Part shown: positions 22,874-34,069 of the stretch, piece after piece | How the letters are laid out: each line of letters begins with the position of its first letter | Numbering within the stretch: the stretch's first letter is position 1 | Source: Haliotis asinina | Lineage: Eukaryota > Mollusca > Gastropoda > Lepetellida > Haliotidae | Length of the DNA stretch: 64,000 bases | Reading direction: 5' to 3' | NCBI RefSeq assembly: GCF_037392515.1 | Contig: NC_090290.1 | Coordinates: forward strand, 39,703,753-39,767,752 | Notes under the pieces: generated by a model | The model's input: the letters and a program-made list of their open reading frames with translations, nothing else | What the model was told of the DNA's origin: nothing | The model's database searches: none | Translations under genes and position numbers: made by a program

Positions 22874-25800
22874 ATGGCTGGAAGTCGTTTGGTGACTCTC
22901 CTACTCTCGCTGGACTTTAACGTCTTATTTTCGTCATTATGTGCGGCTCAAAGTGGCTTTAGATCTGAATTGTTTATGCAACGGACTGTACCGATGAATT
23001 GTCATGATTCTGTACAAATAGTTCAAGTGTCATCGCGCTTAGCCTGTGCGGTGTATTGCCTAGATCATCCTGGCTGTTTCCTAAGCACCTTCGACCTCGA
23101 CACTCACGCCTGTTCAAGGAATTCGAGAAAACCAAGTGCGAGAAGAAACTGCTCCGTGGGCGGGATAATCACATACATACAAAGTACTGGTAAGAAAACA
23201 CACTTACATTTTTTGTGTGCCTGTCATCGTTCATATGAAAAGTTAGCCTCATGTGAATAGCTAAGCTTCGTGAAGTAGAGAATGAAGGGTTTTGAATTCC
23301 CACACTTAAAAATCGTATTTCATCGGAACTTGAATTACTTACCTGTATGTAGACAAGAATGATAAAGTTGACTTTGACAAATGATCGACAATGCTGAGCA
23401 TCTGTTATGGGTGAGTTTAGTTTTATAGCGCTTGTAGCAATATTCCATCAATATGACGACGGGAGACACGCCGTATGCTTCACGCCGTGATGAGATTATT
23501 AATTATGATCGGTGCGTAGTTCTTGGTCTGTGAACCATAAGTCCTGCTCTTTCTGAATCGGTCACATATTGAGGGATGGTGTAAATCCACCTCTCTCTGT
23601 ATCGCTCACATCCTGAGGCACGGTGTAAATGCACCTCTCTATGAATCGGTCACATCCTGCAGGATGGTGTAAATCCATGTCTCTCTGAATCGCTCACATC
23701 CTGAGGCACGGTGTAAATGCACCTCTCTATGAATCGGTCACATCCTGCAGGATGGTGTAAATCCATGTCTCTCTGAATCGCTCACATCCTGCAGGATGGT
23801 GTAAATCCAGGTCTCTCTGACTCGCTCACATCCTGAGGCATGGCGTAAATCTAGGTCTCTCTGACTCGCTCACATCCTGAGGGATAGTATAAATCCAGGT
23901 CTCTCTGACTCGCTCACATCCTGAGGGATAGTATAAATCTAGGTCTCTCTGACTCGCTCACATCCTGAGGGATAGTATAAATCCAGGTCTCTCTGACTCG
24001 CTCACATCCTGAGGGATAGTATAAATCCAGGTCTCTCTGACTCGCTCACATCCTGAGGGATAGTATAAATCTAGGTCTCTCTGACTCGCTCACATCCTGA
24101 GGGATAGTATAAATCCAGGTCTCTCTGACTCGCTCACATCCTGAGGGATAGTATAAATCTAGGTCTCTCTGACTCGCTCACATCCTGAGGGATAGTATAA
24201 ATCCAGGTCTCTCTGACTCGCTCACATCCTGAGGGATAGTATAAATCTAGGTCTCTCTGACTCGCTCACATCCTGATGGATAGTATAAATCTAGGTCTCT
24301 CTGACTCGCTCACATCCTGAGGGATAGTATAAATCTAGGTCTCTCTGACTCGCTCACATCCTGAGGGATAGTATAAATCTAGGTCTCTCTGACTCGCTCA
24401 CATCCTGAGGGATAGTATAAATCCAGGTCTCTCTGACTCGCTCACATCCTGAGGGATAGTATAAATCCAGGTCTCTCTGACTCGCTCACATCCTGAGGGA
24501 TAGTATAAATCTAGGTCTCTCTGACTCGCTCACATCCTGAGGGACAGTATAAATCTAGGTCTGTTCGGCCCAGGTAGGTCCATGTAGCAGCAGATGCAGC
24601 CCTGGTTTCTGGTACAGTCATCTTCCGTCAGTTCGCGGCGGTTTTCTTATAAAATCGTTGCGAAATACTCAGACAGTTTTCAGGCTAGTTTGAAACCATT
24701 CTGTGATATACTCCTACTTGTTATTCTGACATCATGAATAATGTTTTGTTATTAGTCACTTCTACATGCTGATACATCTCATGATACACTGTAAATTACC
24801 TTTCTTTGCATACACATCATGACAGTCGAATCCAAAGCGCCTCATATCTGCACAGCTATCAAATGCGGAGCGGGAAAAATAGCGGCGCCTTGAGCATGTA
24901 CTATATTTGTGAATATTTGCGCTGTGTAAATAATAATAATAAAAGTAATAATATCACACCGTCTTCAGGAATGTATTAGTCCAACGTTCTGTGATTATAT
25001 TTTCAGGACGAACCAAGCCCAGAGGTAAGCAACTATCATTGGTATGTTTGTTAACTAGTTAGCAATATTCTAACTGCTAGTCCTTTTTCCAGACGCGCCT
25101 AGACGAGACAATCCTATGATTATGCATCAACCTACAGAACTGAGACATGATGACATGCATTAACCAGGGCAGTTAGTGGCATAATGCAACAAACATCGGT
25201 TGCACTCTCCCAAACCAGAAAACCTGTTCGTCGTGTTTCATAACAATACGAGTGCAGTTTGTGCTCAACTTAAAATGTTGTATTCATACACCATTCTGTG
25301 AGAGGTGGGTATTTATTTACATAAGATGTGTTGAATTATGTTATATACGTATATAACCTGCTCCGTTATAGCATATACCTGAGGGAATGTACACCAGCAA
25401 CAGGAAGGGTCTTGCACCTGCAATTCAAACATATGCTGACCTTTCATCAAGTACATCCGTCCAGCGATGAAGGAACAAGATTATACTCGGAAATGTCGTG
25501 TTCCTCAAAACAATGAAGTCGACATTCATAAATTCTCGGATATTAATTTCTTTATATTTGGGAACACGATGTTTCGGGGTATATCCTTATTCCTTCCTCA
25601 CCCGAAGGATAAAGTTGATGAAGGAACAAAGAAGTATTCAGAAACGTTCTGCTCATAATTAAACAAGCAGACATCCATAAATTCTCGGCTTCATAGTTCT
25701 TTCCGTTTCGTAAGTTCCTTAGGGCCCATGCAGGTAGCGAAAGTATTGTAAGTCCCCATGGTCCCTAGTATGGTGATCTACCTTCAGTTGTTGGCAACCT

Positions 25801-27157
25801 ATAGCTCCTTTTTATATTGTATTGTCCTCAGTAATGAAACTGTTTTAGATATCATTACTAGTTTTAGATGAATGTCTGTGATATACTAGTGATTTTGCTG
25901 TTCTCTGTTAACAGGTTTTAGATTGCTTCAAGTATTATTGATATATATCATGGATTTTTTTGTATTTTTCTCGTCACGATATGGCTGCAATATTGCCGAT
26001 GTGACGATAAATATTAACACACTCACTCACTCGTAAGTTCCCATGGTTCCCAGAGTGGTGAGCTACCTTCAGTTATTGGTTACCTATATTCTTTACTTCT
26101 TATTGTATTGTCTTCAATGGTAAAATAATTTTAGATGTGCATGGTTAAAACACCCGGATACTCTTGTTATTTTACAGACTTTGATGACTGTACTTATAAC
26201 AGTTTGTATTTGTTATGCATTATAAAACTTATCTCGTCACTACATAGATGAAGTGTTGAAGAGGTGGTGCTGTTTCCTAACTCACTCACTCTTTCCTTTA
26301 CTGTTTCCAGGGTGTGATTTGGACCTGAGCTACACACACGAACCACGTACGGGCCTCTGCTACAAACACTACAAAACCCCACTGACGTGGGACAAGGCTC
26401 AGGAACGATGCTACATGGATGGTGGCGACCTGGTGATGGGGGACACTGGAGCCAAGATGGATCACCTACAAACAGTGATAGGTGATGAAGGTAGTACTAG
26501 TATTGTTCTTATCTATTGTTTTTATGGTTCAGAATGAGCGGGTGAGTTTAGTTTTACGCCACACTCAGCAATAGTCCAACTATATGGTGGCGGTTTTAAG
26601 TAATCGAGTCTGGACCAGACAATTCAGTGATCTGCTGCATGAGCATCGATCTACATCAATGGGATACGATGGCGTGTCAAACAAGTCAGCTGGTCTGACC
26701 ACCCGATCCCGTCAGTCGCACTCAGCAATACTCAAGATATGTGACGACGGTCTGTAAATAATCGAATCTGGAACAGGCAATCTGGTGACTAATATCATGA
26801 GTATGTATGTATGTATGTATGTATGTATGTATGTATGTATGTATGTATGTATGTATGTATGTATGTATGTATGTATGTATGTATGTATGTATGTATGTAT
26901 GTATGTATGTATGTATGTATGTATGCATGCATGCATGTATGCATGTATTACTGCAGGTCGTGTGTTTCATGTTTCTAGGTCTTGCAACGTTTATTGGCGC
27001 TTTCAGACGTGGTTCAACCTGTTGGTGGGTGGACATATCTGAGGCAGTGAATGTGAACTGTGAACACTGCCCCTCCTGTCTGATGATAAACATGGAGGGT
27101 GAAGTTGGATGTGAGGAGTGCGGAAAGCCTCTCAGTTTTATCTGTGAAGTGAAGTAA
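22874..27157 (+). CDS. Secreted PAN/apple plus C-type lectin protein, four exons
   Basis: Exons are 22874-23189, 25007-25024 (18 bp), 26311-26490 and 26979-27157. All junctions are phase 1 with GT/AG signals (GTAAGA, GTAAGC, GTAGTA; TTTTCAG, TTTCCAG, TTTCTAG). The sum is 693 nt, exactly 230 codons plus TAA. ATG 22874 begins a signal peptide (MAGSRLVTLLLSLDFNVLF, then SSLCAAQ). Residues ~27-103 hold six cysteines in a PAN/apple-like pattern (LACAVYCLDHPGCFLSTF). The microexon adds a short basic linker, RTKPR. Residues ~112-230 form a long-form C-type lectin domain: GLCYKHY, TWDKAQERCYMDGGDLV, WWVDISEA, and a final CGKPLSFICE. No EPN/QPD or WND motif is visible, so calcium-dependent sugar binding is doubtful. 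It is probably an extracellular recognition protein. Introns hold a minisatellite, LINE ends, SINEs and a microsatellite. AATAAA at 27856-27861 is a possible poly(A) signal. Confidence 0.85.
23411..23475 (-). repeat. SINE-tail fragment
   Basis: GTGAGTTTAGTTTTATAGCG followed by GCAATATTCC is the reverse of the common SINE tail. It lies in intron 1 of the lectin gene, just left of the 44-bp minisatellite. Confidence 0.6.
23545..24575 (+). repeat. 44-bp minisatellite, about 23 copies
   Basis: The unit reads GGGATAGTATAAATCCAGGT plus CTCTCTGACTCGCTCACATC plus CTGA. The first quarter is more varied, with alternating 44-bp variants making an 88-bp higher-order unit (CTGAGGCACGG versus CTGCAGGATGG). 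The rest is nearly uniform, differing mainly as TCCAGG/TCTAGG. It fills much of intron 1 of the lectin gene. The unit start and the right flank (CCCAGGTAGGTCCATGTAG) match the LINE 3' region near 20815. Confidence 0.95.
25469..25690 (+). repeat. Diverged direct repeat, 150-bp spacing
   Basis: A ~72-bp unit at 25469-25540 (TGAAGGAACAAGATTATAC... to CATAAATTCTCGG) recurs at 25619-25690. It lies in intron 2 of the lectin gene. Confidence 0.7.
25720..26250 (+). mobile_element. Two LINE 3'-end copies, head to tail
   Basis: 25720-26033 matches the 3' UTR of the LINE at 20820-21120 (GTAAGTCCCCATGGTCCCTA, then GATCTACCTTCAGTTGTTGG) and ends GATATGGCTGCAATATTGCC with CACTCACTCACTCG. A second, more diverged copy starts at once (CCCATGGTTCCCAGAG) and runs to ~26240. 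Both are 5'-truncated, as expected of LINE insertions. Confidence 0.8.
26540..26800 (-). repeat. Two abutting SINE fragments
   Basis: The first copy (26545-26718) runs from the tail (GGGTGAGTTTAGTTTTACG) to CCCGATCCCGTCAGTCGC. It then switches to a second copy's tail region (CACTCAGCAATACTCAAG) to ~26800. They lie in intron 3 of the lectin gene. Confidence 0.8.
26801..26948 (+). repeat. (GTAT)n microsatellite
   Basis: About 36 units, with GCAT variants at the right end. It stops about 30 bp before exon 4 of the lectin gene, so length changes would bring it close to the branch-point region. Confidence 0.97.
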
Positions 27158-27268
27158 ACTAGGAGACTAATGTCATTTTTGTCTCTATGAGAACTCACTT
27201 TAGCAACATTAACATGAAACGATAGACTAGGAAGAAACATCCAAGTTCGGGGAGAGGTGATATCATAA

Positions 27269-27404
27269 GTTATCACATCGTGGCGAGGGAAATACAGGGG
27301 TTTTATCAGTCCCTCGTAAGGTTGTATGCCCACTCCGGCTCAGGGAATACAGCCTTGCTCGGGACTGATAAACCCCCGTATTTCCCTCGACACGATGTGA
27401 TAAC
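27269..27404. repeat. 136-bp fold-back palindrome
   Basis: The outer arms (27269-27313 and 27361-27404) are reverse complements with about three differences. The inner parts also pair with more mismatches, so the whole forms one long hairpin centred near 27336. It is likely a fold-back or MITE-like element. A smaller hairpin with 10-bp arms (AGCGGGAGTA) sits at 27573-27603. Confidence 0.85.
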
Positions 27405-27952
27405 GTATTTATCTAGCTGAATGCTTTCACTGACTCAAGACAAAACAACACGCATCGAATCGACTTGTTGTCATGTTGACACCAACTGATCGTTTGACTT
27501 CAATGCACCGCACGTTACGCTTTTCTCACTTCGCGTCGTCACCGAGGCGTAGCGGGGTGATATGACTTTCGCAGCGGGAGTACACGACTTTTATACTCCC
27601 GCTGGCGGATCGTGATGGATGTACATGGTATTTTATCAGAGTCACGTGGACCAATCAAAACTCAACATTCTTACATGAGGCTAGATAATGGCTGTTATTT
27701 CTTTTAAATGCTTGATCTCATGGGTTATGTAACGGAAGGTCAGGCGGGTACATGCTTTGGGCGGTAGGTTATAGAGACAAATCCTAGGATGTTCATATGA
27801 AGGACAGTCTCTATACAATCCAGAACACATATAGAAAACATGGAATTCGGAACCGAATAAAGTCAAATGCACTAATGGTCGTCTTTTCTGTTGGTGTTGA
27901 TCACTGAGTGGAACAAGATGGTCGTTGTCTGAACGACCAGGAAGGTTGTCTA

Positions 27953-28275
27953 AACGACCATTACGTATTCTGAAGAGCAGCGGCATGGTCCTTCGTTTGC
28001 GTAACGTTAGTAAGCCTGAAAAGCGAAACAGAAAACAAAAAATAAAATGTTTTCTATATTTGAATTAAGTAGATGAAAATATTCAACACCAATCCACGAT
28101 AAACACAATGTATGAACGACCACTGCGTATTATAAAGAGCAGCGGTATGCTCCTTCGATTAGATAACGTCGGTATGCCTGAAAAGCGAAACAGAAAACCA
28201 TTTTCCCTGTAAAATTAAGTTGATGAAGCTTTTCAACATTGATCAATAATGAACACAATGCATGGACGAGTAGCT
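27953..28275 (+). repeat. 162-bp tandem duplication, diverged
   Basis: Units 27953-28114 and 28115-28275 share AACGACCA, GAGCAGCGG, GCCTGAAAAGCGAAACAGAA and AAACACAATG/GAACACAATG with many small differences. A minus-strand open stretch over 27681-27986 resembles no family I know. Confidence 0.75.
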
Positions 28276-29095
28276 ATGGCAAATACTTAACCTCTGCAGA
28301 ATGTATTTCATTACCTATAAAATGTTCCAGCCAGTGGTTATCTGCTGGGGTTGAACAGACTCTGGAAGATCAGTTCTATCAAAATGGAGATTGAATATCT
28401 AAAAGATAGATATCCCTACTTTTGAAAACTGACATATAGAACTTGGAACCATCACATGTTTGTTGACGCTGGTGTGGACTGGTGTATATAGAGAATTTAG
28501 AACATGTAAATTGTGTATGCCCTCACCTTTAGCCGATGAATTCCCCCAGCCTGTTTTATTTATATCAAAATAATATGTACAATTCCTTATTATAATAAAA
28601 TACAAACCACGTTGAAGATCAGAAATGTAAAAGAAATGAAGAACAATGCGCAGTTCATTACATAAACTACGATTGTGTATATGTCTGCCGAATTTCAATA
28701 TTTTATATTTATCGTTTGTATTTAAATGTTCATTATGGTTAAAAAGCAAAATGTCTTAATGTAACCAACTATAAAGCAACATAACTAACATCGTGAAAAG
28801 TATTATATTTATTAATGTGAAGAAAACCTTTCTCCTGTACCACCGTGGATTGTTCTGTTTGATAATAAAATGAACTAAATGAAATTCTAAGTAAGTGTTC
28901 AGTGATGTACCCTTTTCGTGATGTTTGTTTTGATGTCAGTCTATTGCACATGCAAAAACATTTAAAGGATTTTTAAAAAATAATGATAAAATTCCTTGAC
29001 ATTGGTCGGAACACAGCGTCCCAGGCGAACAACTGTGCCATTATCGTTTTCGAGTAATTCAATAAAATTGTTTATAACTTAGAAGTTTCTGTCCC
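28276..29095. other. No gene seen
   Basis: AT-rich DNA with short scattered open stretches and no exon-like signals or recognised repeats. Confidence 0.5.
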
Positions 29096-29099
29096 TGTT

Positions 29100-29225
29100 G
29101 GGGCGTGGGGTACGCTAGTGGTTAAAGTGTTTGCTTAAGTCTCAGGTTCGATTCCCTACATGGGTACAATGTGTGAAGCCCACTTCTGGTGGTAACAGCG
29201 GCGTAAAACTAAGTTCACTCACTGT
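29100..29225 (+). repeat. tRNA-derived SINE copy
   Basis: The copy has GGGGCGTGGGGTACGCTAG (tRNA-like 5' end), TGGTTAAAGTG, B box AGGTTCGATTCCC and GGGTACAATGTGTGAAGCCC. It ends GCGGCGTAAAACTAAG with TTCACTCACT, the tail shared with the other SINE. Confidence 0.85.
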
Positions 29226-29299
29226 CCTCTGTGACCGCAATGTAATCGACAGGGCTCAGGTAAAACACAGCAAATGTGTCAATCGCGCTCATGAAACCC

Positions 29300-29440
29300 T
29301 CGAAGATCCGGGTTAGAATCGATCTTCATTAACCCATGCTTATCGTAAGAGGCGACTAATGGGACTGGGTGGTCCGGCTCGCTGACTTGATTTGCAAATG
29401 TGATCGTATCCCAGTCGCGTAGAAAGATCCCTATGCAGCT
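29300..29440 (+). repeat. SINE, second head type, truncated
   Basis: It contains GATCCGGGTTAGAATCGATC, ACCCATGCTTATCGTAAGAG and GGTGGTCCGGCTCGCTGAC, and stops before the 3' half. Confidence 0.8.
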
Positions 29441-30329
29441 GACGATGATATATTTATATAAAACGGGTGGTGTTTGATTAGAGTCCTGGGACTTTCATTC
29501 GTAAGTCTATGGTATACAACAGAGTTACGAACGCGTTGTGTATTGGCCCCAATGTATATAAGTTCAACGCGGACTTGAAACCATATTCTTCCTCTGTCAA
29601 TCATCTGAGTGATATACAATAAACTCACATCCTGTCCTGGCCGTGATGGTGAAATTTGATGACTGTTTTAAAGATCACTCTTTTCTTATTCATGACAACC
29701 CACCAGTTGTCGGCAATAAACTCAAACAAATGATCGCAAATTTGCTCTTTAGTACGCGAGAATGTCGTGACATTTAGTGGTTATTTACAATATCCCCTGG
29801 TTTGTCAAAAATGAAAGTATTGATATTGTTGATCGCATCTACGGAAAACTTTTGTTTTTTATACAAATATTGAAATTTCGGCAAAGTATCTTGAAATTTC
29901 AATATTTGTTGAGACGCCAAGTTGAAAGCCTACGACGCTAAGTTCAAATTTCAAAATATACTCTTCAAATAAATGTAGGGAAACTGCACTTTTTGCTGCA
30001 ATATTGTAATCATTTAATAAAGAATTTGTGTACAGGAGCTTATATTGCCTACACGGATTAAAGACGTTGTTCATCCATAAAAATGTTCTCATCATTCATC
30101 TACCCAACGTCTAGATCCCCAATCAAAGTGGTCGGGGGTAGGGGTGGGGGATACAACTGGACAATTCTTACCCTCTATAAAAAGAAATAGGACAAATCTA
30201 ACATTCAAACAAAAATGCATCCGCAAAAGATTTGATAATATCTACAAAACTTACCATGCACAATGCTATCAACATTACCAGATCACATTGCATAGTCGAA
30301 CATTATTATAACGATTTCTTACTATTATG
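29441..30329. other. No gene seen; one perfect hairpin
   Basis: A hairpin with exact 16-bp arms (ACAAATATTGAAATTT) lies at 29863-29878 and 29894-29909 with a 15-base loop. The rest is AT-rich without recognisable coding sequence. Confidence 0.6.
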
Positions 30330-30331
30330 TA

Positions 30332-30841
30332 CTCTTCAAAAAAGTAGTTGAACTGTACGAACTGTACGTTCAATGCACGACTGTGGAAATTGGGAGATAT
30401 ATGATCCTGAATCAATGATGATACAATAATAATGGATGTTTTGAGAATACATCACAACTTGGATTTCATTCAAGCAAAACTGTTCGTTCAGTTATCCCCC
30501 TCATAGACTGGAGTAGGACATGAAAATTTCAGGTTTATAATTTTCAGTCAGTAGTGTGTGATTTGACCCTGAAAACCCTGACCATGCAAAGATGCAAGAG
30601 ATTATCGGAAAACAATTGTCTACAGTGATTTATCGACATGCCTGAAAAACGTCAAGATTCACAATGACACCCCATGCACGTGCAGGAGGCTTTGTGCACG
30701 TGCTTCCCATGCATTGTGTTAGCATGTGGTGATTACGTGAAATGATGCTGCATACACAAGATGAATGTCATTGTAACATTCCTCATGAGGTTTTCTTTCC
30801 ACCAGACTTCAAAGTTCAGGTTCCCCAACTTTTTTGAAGTG
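30332..30841. mobile_element. 510-bp Tc1/mariner-type MITE
   Basis: The ends are CTCTTCAAAAAAGTAGTTG at left and, reversed, CACTTCAAAAAAGTTGGGG at right, flanked on both sides by TA (30330-30331 and 30842-30843), the Tc1/mariner target duplication. The interior has no transposase. Confidence 0.75.
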
Positions 30842-31040
30842 TATGGTTTACACCTTGACATCTTGATACATGTATTTCACACTAGCATCTTGAAATGTCG
30901 AGAGAGAAAAAAAACGTAAAAGAAGAATAGCCCCAAGAGGCGTCCTTGCTACACTTCTATACAACTATGTACGACATACATGATTCCGATGTCAGTAATG
31001 TATTTGTAACTACTATCAGAGTCGACATTTCCATTTTTGA

Positions 31041-31313
31041 GTGAGTGAGTGAGTGAGTTTAGTTTTACGTCGCACTTAGCAATATTCCAGCTATATGGCG
31101 ACGGTCTGTGAATAATCGAGTCTGGACCAGACAATCCAGTGATCAACAACATGAGCATCGATATGCACAATGGGGAACCGATGACATGTGTCAACCAAGT
31201 CAGCTAGTCTGACCACCCGATCCCGTTAGTCGCCTCTTACGACAAGCATAGTCACCTTTTATGGCAAGCATGGGTTGCTGAAGGCCTATTCTACCCCGGG
31301 ACCTTCACGGGTC
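31041..31313 (-). repeat. ACTC-tailed SINE with target-site duplication
   Basis: A full-length copy flanked by the 11-bp repeat TCCATTTTTGA at 31030-31040 and 31314-31324. On the plus strand it begins with GTGAGTGAGTGAGTGAG, the reverse of its ACTC tail. Confidence 0.95.
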
Positions 31314-31324
31314 TCCATTTTTGA

Positions 31325-32012
31325 TCCTATATTTGGCACTCCTACATGAATCGCTCATTATTACAAGTTTATCTTACATAGTCGCTGTGTGGCTGTATGG
31401 TGTACGGGTATTCCACCTTCATCCCTCATAGTATTGTCTTTCCTCAAATCGTCGTTGCGAAAAGCTATTCTCTCACGGTGGCATATTGCACTTCCAGGAA
31501 AGCTATCAAACCATTTTTGACTTCACTGGTTTAAATCTTGCTGTCCTTTGTAGAAGCATATTTACATTATGTACGTTTTTATGTATTAATGTACAACTCT
31601 AGGAGTCACGATATGGCTGAAATGTAATTCCCCACTGCATTGCGATGTTTAGTTTCTAAAGTTTCAGCATGTAATTGGTTTTAAGTCTTCTATAGCTGCA
31701 AGTACTGAATTTCTCTGTCCTTCAGGGTACTGTTGTACAAAACAGCCTTGGCTCTAAGACTGCCTTATGTCTATGTCATGGTATGGGAGGTACGGTCATC
31801 TTAGAAATAAACTAGCTTTGTACAACGCCACCCAGATATACACACACCGTGCCAATCGCGTATTTCACTGCATGATATTTCTACACGTTGAACCCGCCAG
31901 TTCTCCAGTGAAATGTGTTTTCTGTTTCGTGGTGACTTATCTGTCTTTGATTCGTCTGGTGTAAGATCACTCGCTGGTCGATGATCTCAGTGAAGTCGAT
32001 ACAGGTCAGATG
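31325..32012. other. No gene seen; short LINE-tail match
   Basis: At ~31605-31625, GTCACGATATGGCTGAAATG matches the LINE 3' end, and TGCTGTCCTTTGTAGAAG upstream may belong to the same fragment. No supported exon. Confidence 0.5.
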
Positions 32013-32168
32013 GTGAGTGAGTTTTAGTTTATGGCTCTTTTAGCACTATTTCAGCCATATCACATAAACATCAGAAAAAAGGCAATTCACATATGTACCC
32101 ATGTAGAGAATCGAACTCGGATCTTCTTGAGGAGCCAGCGCTTTAACCACTAGGCTACTTCACCGCCC
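32013..32168 (-). repeat. tRNA-derived SINE copy
   Basis: The minus strand reads GGGGCGGTGAAGTAGCCTAG, TGGTTAAAGCGC, B box GAGTTCGATTC, and ends with the tail reversed as GTGAGTTTTAGTTTATGG. Confidence 0.8.
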
Positions 32169-33924
32169 CGGTACATGTTGACCATTTTCATTTTCAGATC
32201 ATTTCGATTGTCCAGGGCATTTCTATGGTTCTGTGGCCAAAGTAAAATACACTTCACAAGATATGGCAACAGAATTGCCCTCTAAAACACTTACATACTA
32301 AGTATCATATATAATGTAATACCGTAACAAAACATTCTTCAGAGCTGTTACAAATCGGTCTTCACATCGGAGGAGCACCTCTGGATAGTCAGAAAGAACG
32401 CCTCTTCAGTACGTTGGTGCTGGTAGATATCTCATCAAGCTTGCTAAGTGATTGTAAGTTGTGTGTAATTATGAAACCATTGAAAGACCGAAAAAACAAT
32501 GAAAGACTATTGTCAGTTCTGTGCAATTGTGAAATCATTAACCTTCTGTAAAACCAGTGAAAGACCGTGAAACAATTTTTCATGTAAAAGAATGAGAATG
32601 GTCTTACCAACACTTGTCATTTTTTAGACATCTGTAGGCAGAGTGGGAAGACACCATAAAACAGGTCAGTTCATTAACCAACTAAATGCTCAAGTTCAGT
32701 TTAGCAGGGGTAGAAAAGGTCAGATCGATGTATTTCCATTATTTTCACTTCCTGGACCGTATCGTGTTGTTCCAACCTGTAAGGCTAAATATAAGAAGTG
32801 TAATGTTTCCCGGGCATTGGCGCGTCACTTTTATTTGTGCGCGTAACAATGTGTTATTTCCATTTTAAAAACCAAATACTGATTTTGCTGCGTCCCGTAT
32901 TTTTTATGCAGCGTAAGCAGTTGGGATCTGTAGGTAGTATTGGAACACTCCGGCCTGACCATATAGCGCTTTCACAACAATCTCATTCACCCACATTTGA
33001 TTTTATAATATCGACACTAAGGACTGCTGCGGCCTGGGATTTACCCTCTACGATACTGAGGAATATAGGTCTGCAGGTGTGAGATGAACTCGTTTATTCT
33101 GCGGTGAGTAGATATCTATTGATATCGGTGGACACTCTGTAACAATATATAGTGTCATCATAAATACAAATTCATTTAGAGGTTAAATATAAACATACAT
33201 ATTACATCACATTGCGTTACATGCAATCAATAAGCACAGGTTTACAGGTACATTACTATCTGTAATAATGCATACGCCATATGCTCCTGTCACTGATAGT
33301 GCATGTACAAATATGTTTCTTAAGAATCGGTTTACCAAGTTCTAATGTGTCGTCATGTTATCAAGGACATGACGTAAGGCAATAATAAAATATATGCAAC
33401 AATGCATATTATGCACTTATGCATGAATCTCTGGAATGTAGGATCATAGACAAACCATTTCATATCAACACTACTCTACTGGTGACCTCCTTTTGACCAT
33501 TGATATAACACACTGCGCAAAAGGCTGCTGGCTTCCTTGGTTAAGTGTCCACCTTTGTTGTCTGTTCTCACATTAACATACGTGTCCTTTCCTAGCTTGT
33601 GTTCAGCTAACAAACGAGTAATTTAAGCGATAAAAACAGTGAGTTGTACGCATGCCTTGAACTGGTGTGAATTGCATGTTTATTCTACATTTCCAGTTGG
33701 CTAGATCGATATTCCTTGCTTTGATTCAGAAGGGAGTTTGATCGATAGTTTCTTTCAATAACTTCTCCTGACCATTGGCAATACATGCTTAGTACTGACT
33801 GGTATACTGTATGTGTCAGTTTTGTATCTTTGTCCTTGAATATCGCTGAGTGTGGCTGAGTCTTGCCTCTCCCCGCTGAATGCAGCTGAGCGTCCATGAG
33901 GATAACTGAATATCGCTGTAGCTC
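32169..33924. other. No gene seen
   Basis: The stretch 32640-33080 has overlapping open reading in two frames with no domain I recognise and no convincing splice signals. The rest is AT-rich. Confidence 0.45.
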
Positions 33925-34010
33925 TTCCGCCGTGGACGGGTGCAAGGTGTTCGGGTTCCGGGACCGGGTTCGAATCCCCATATGGGTACAAACCCATTTC
34001 AGGTGCTTAT
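33925..34010 (+). repeat. tRNA-derived SINE head
   Basis: A GGGTTCGAATCCCC B box followed by ATATGGGTACAAACCCATTT. The A-box side is decayed and the tail is absent. Confidence 0.6.
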
Positions 34011-34069
34011 ACATCCAAGACAACTGGAACAGAATCTGTTCAGTCCATGTTCCTTGTGACTTGTGAATT

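Noticed and set aside
23545-24575. CRISPR-like direct repeat array
   Set aside because: Units are contiguous with no unique spacers, in a eukaryotic intron; it is a minisatellite.
26712-27333. Long open stretches reading as YVCM/HTYI repeats on both strands
   Set aside because: They are translations of the (GTAT)n microsatellite, not genes.
27681-27986. 101-codon minus-strand open stretch next to the lectin gene
   Set aside because: It overlaps the 162-bp tandem duplication, with no recognisable domain or splice context.
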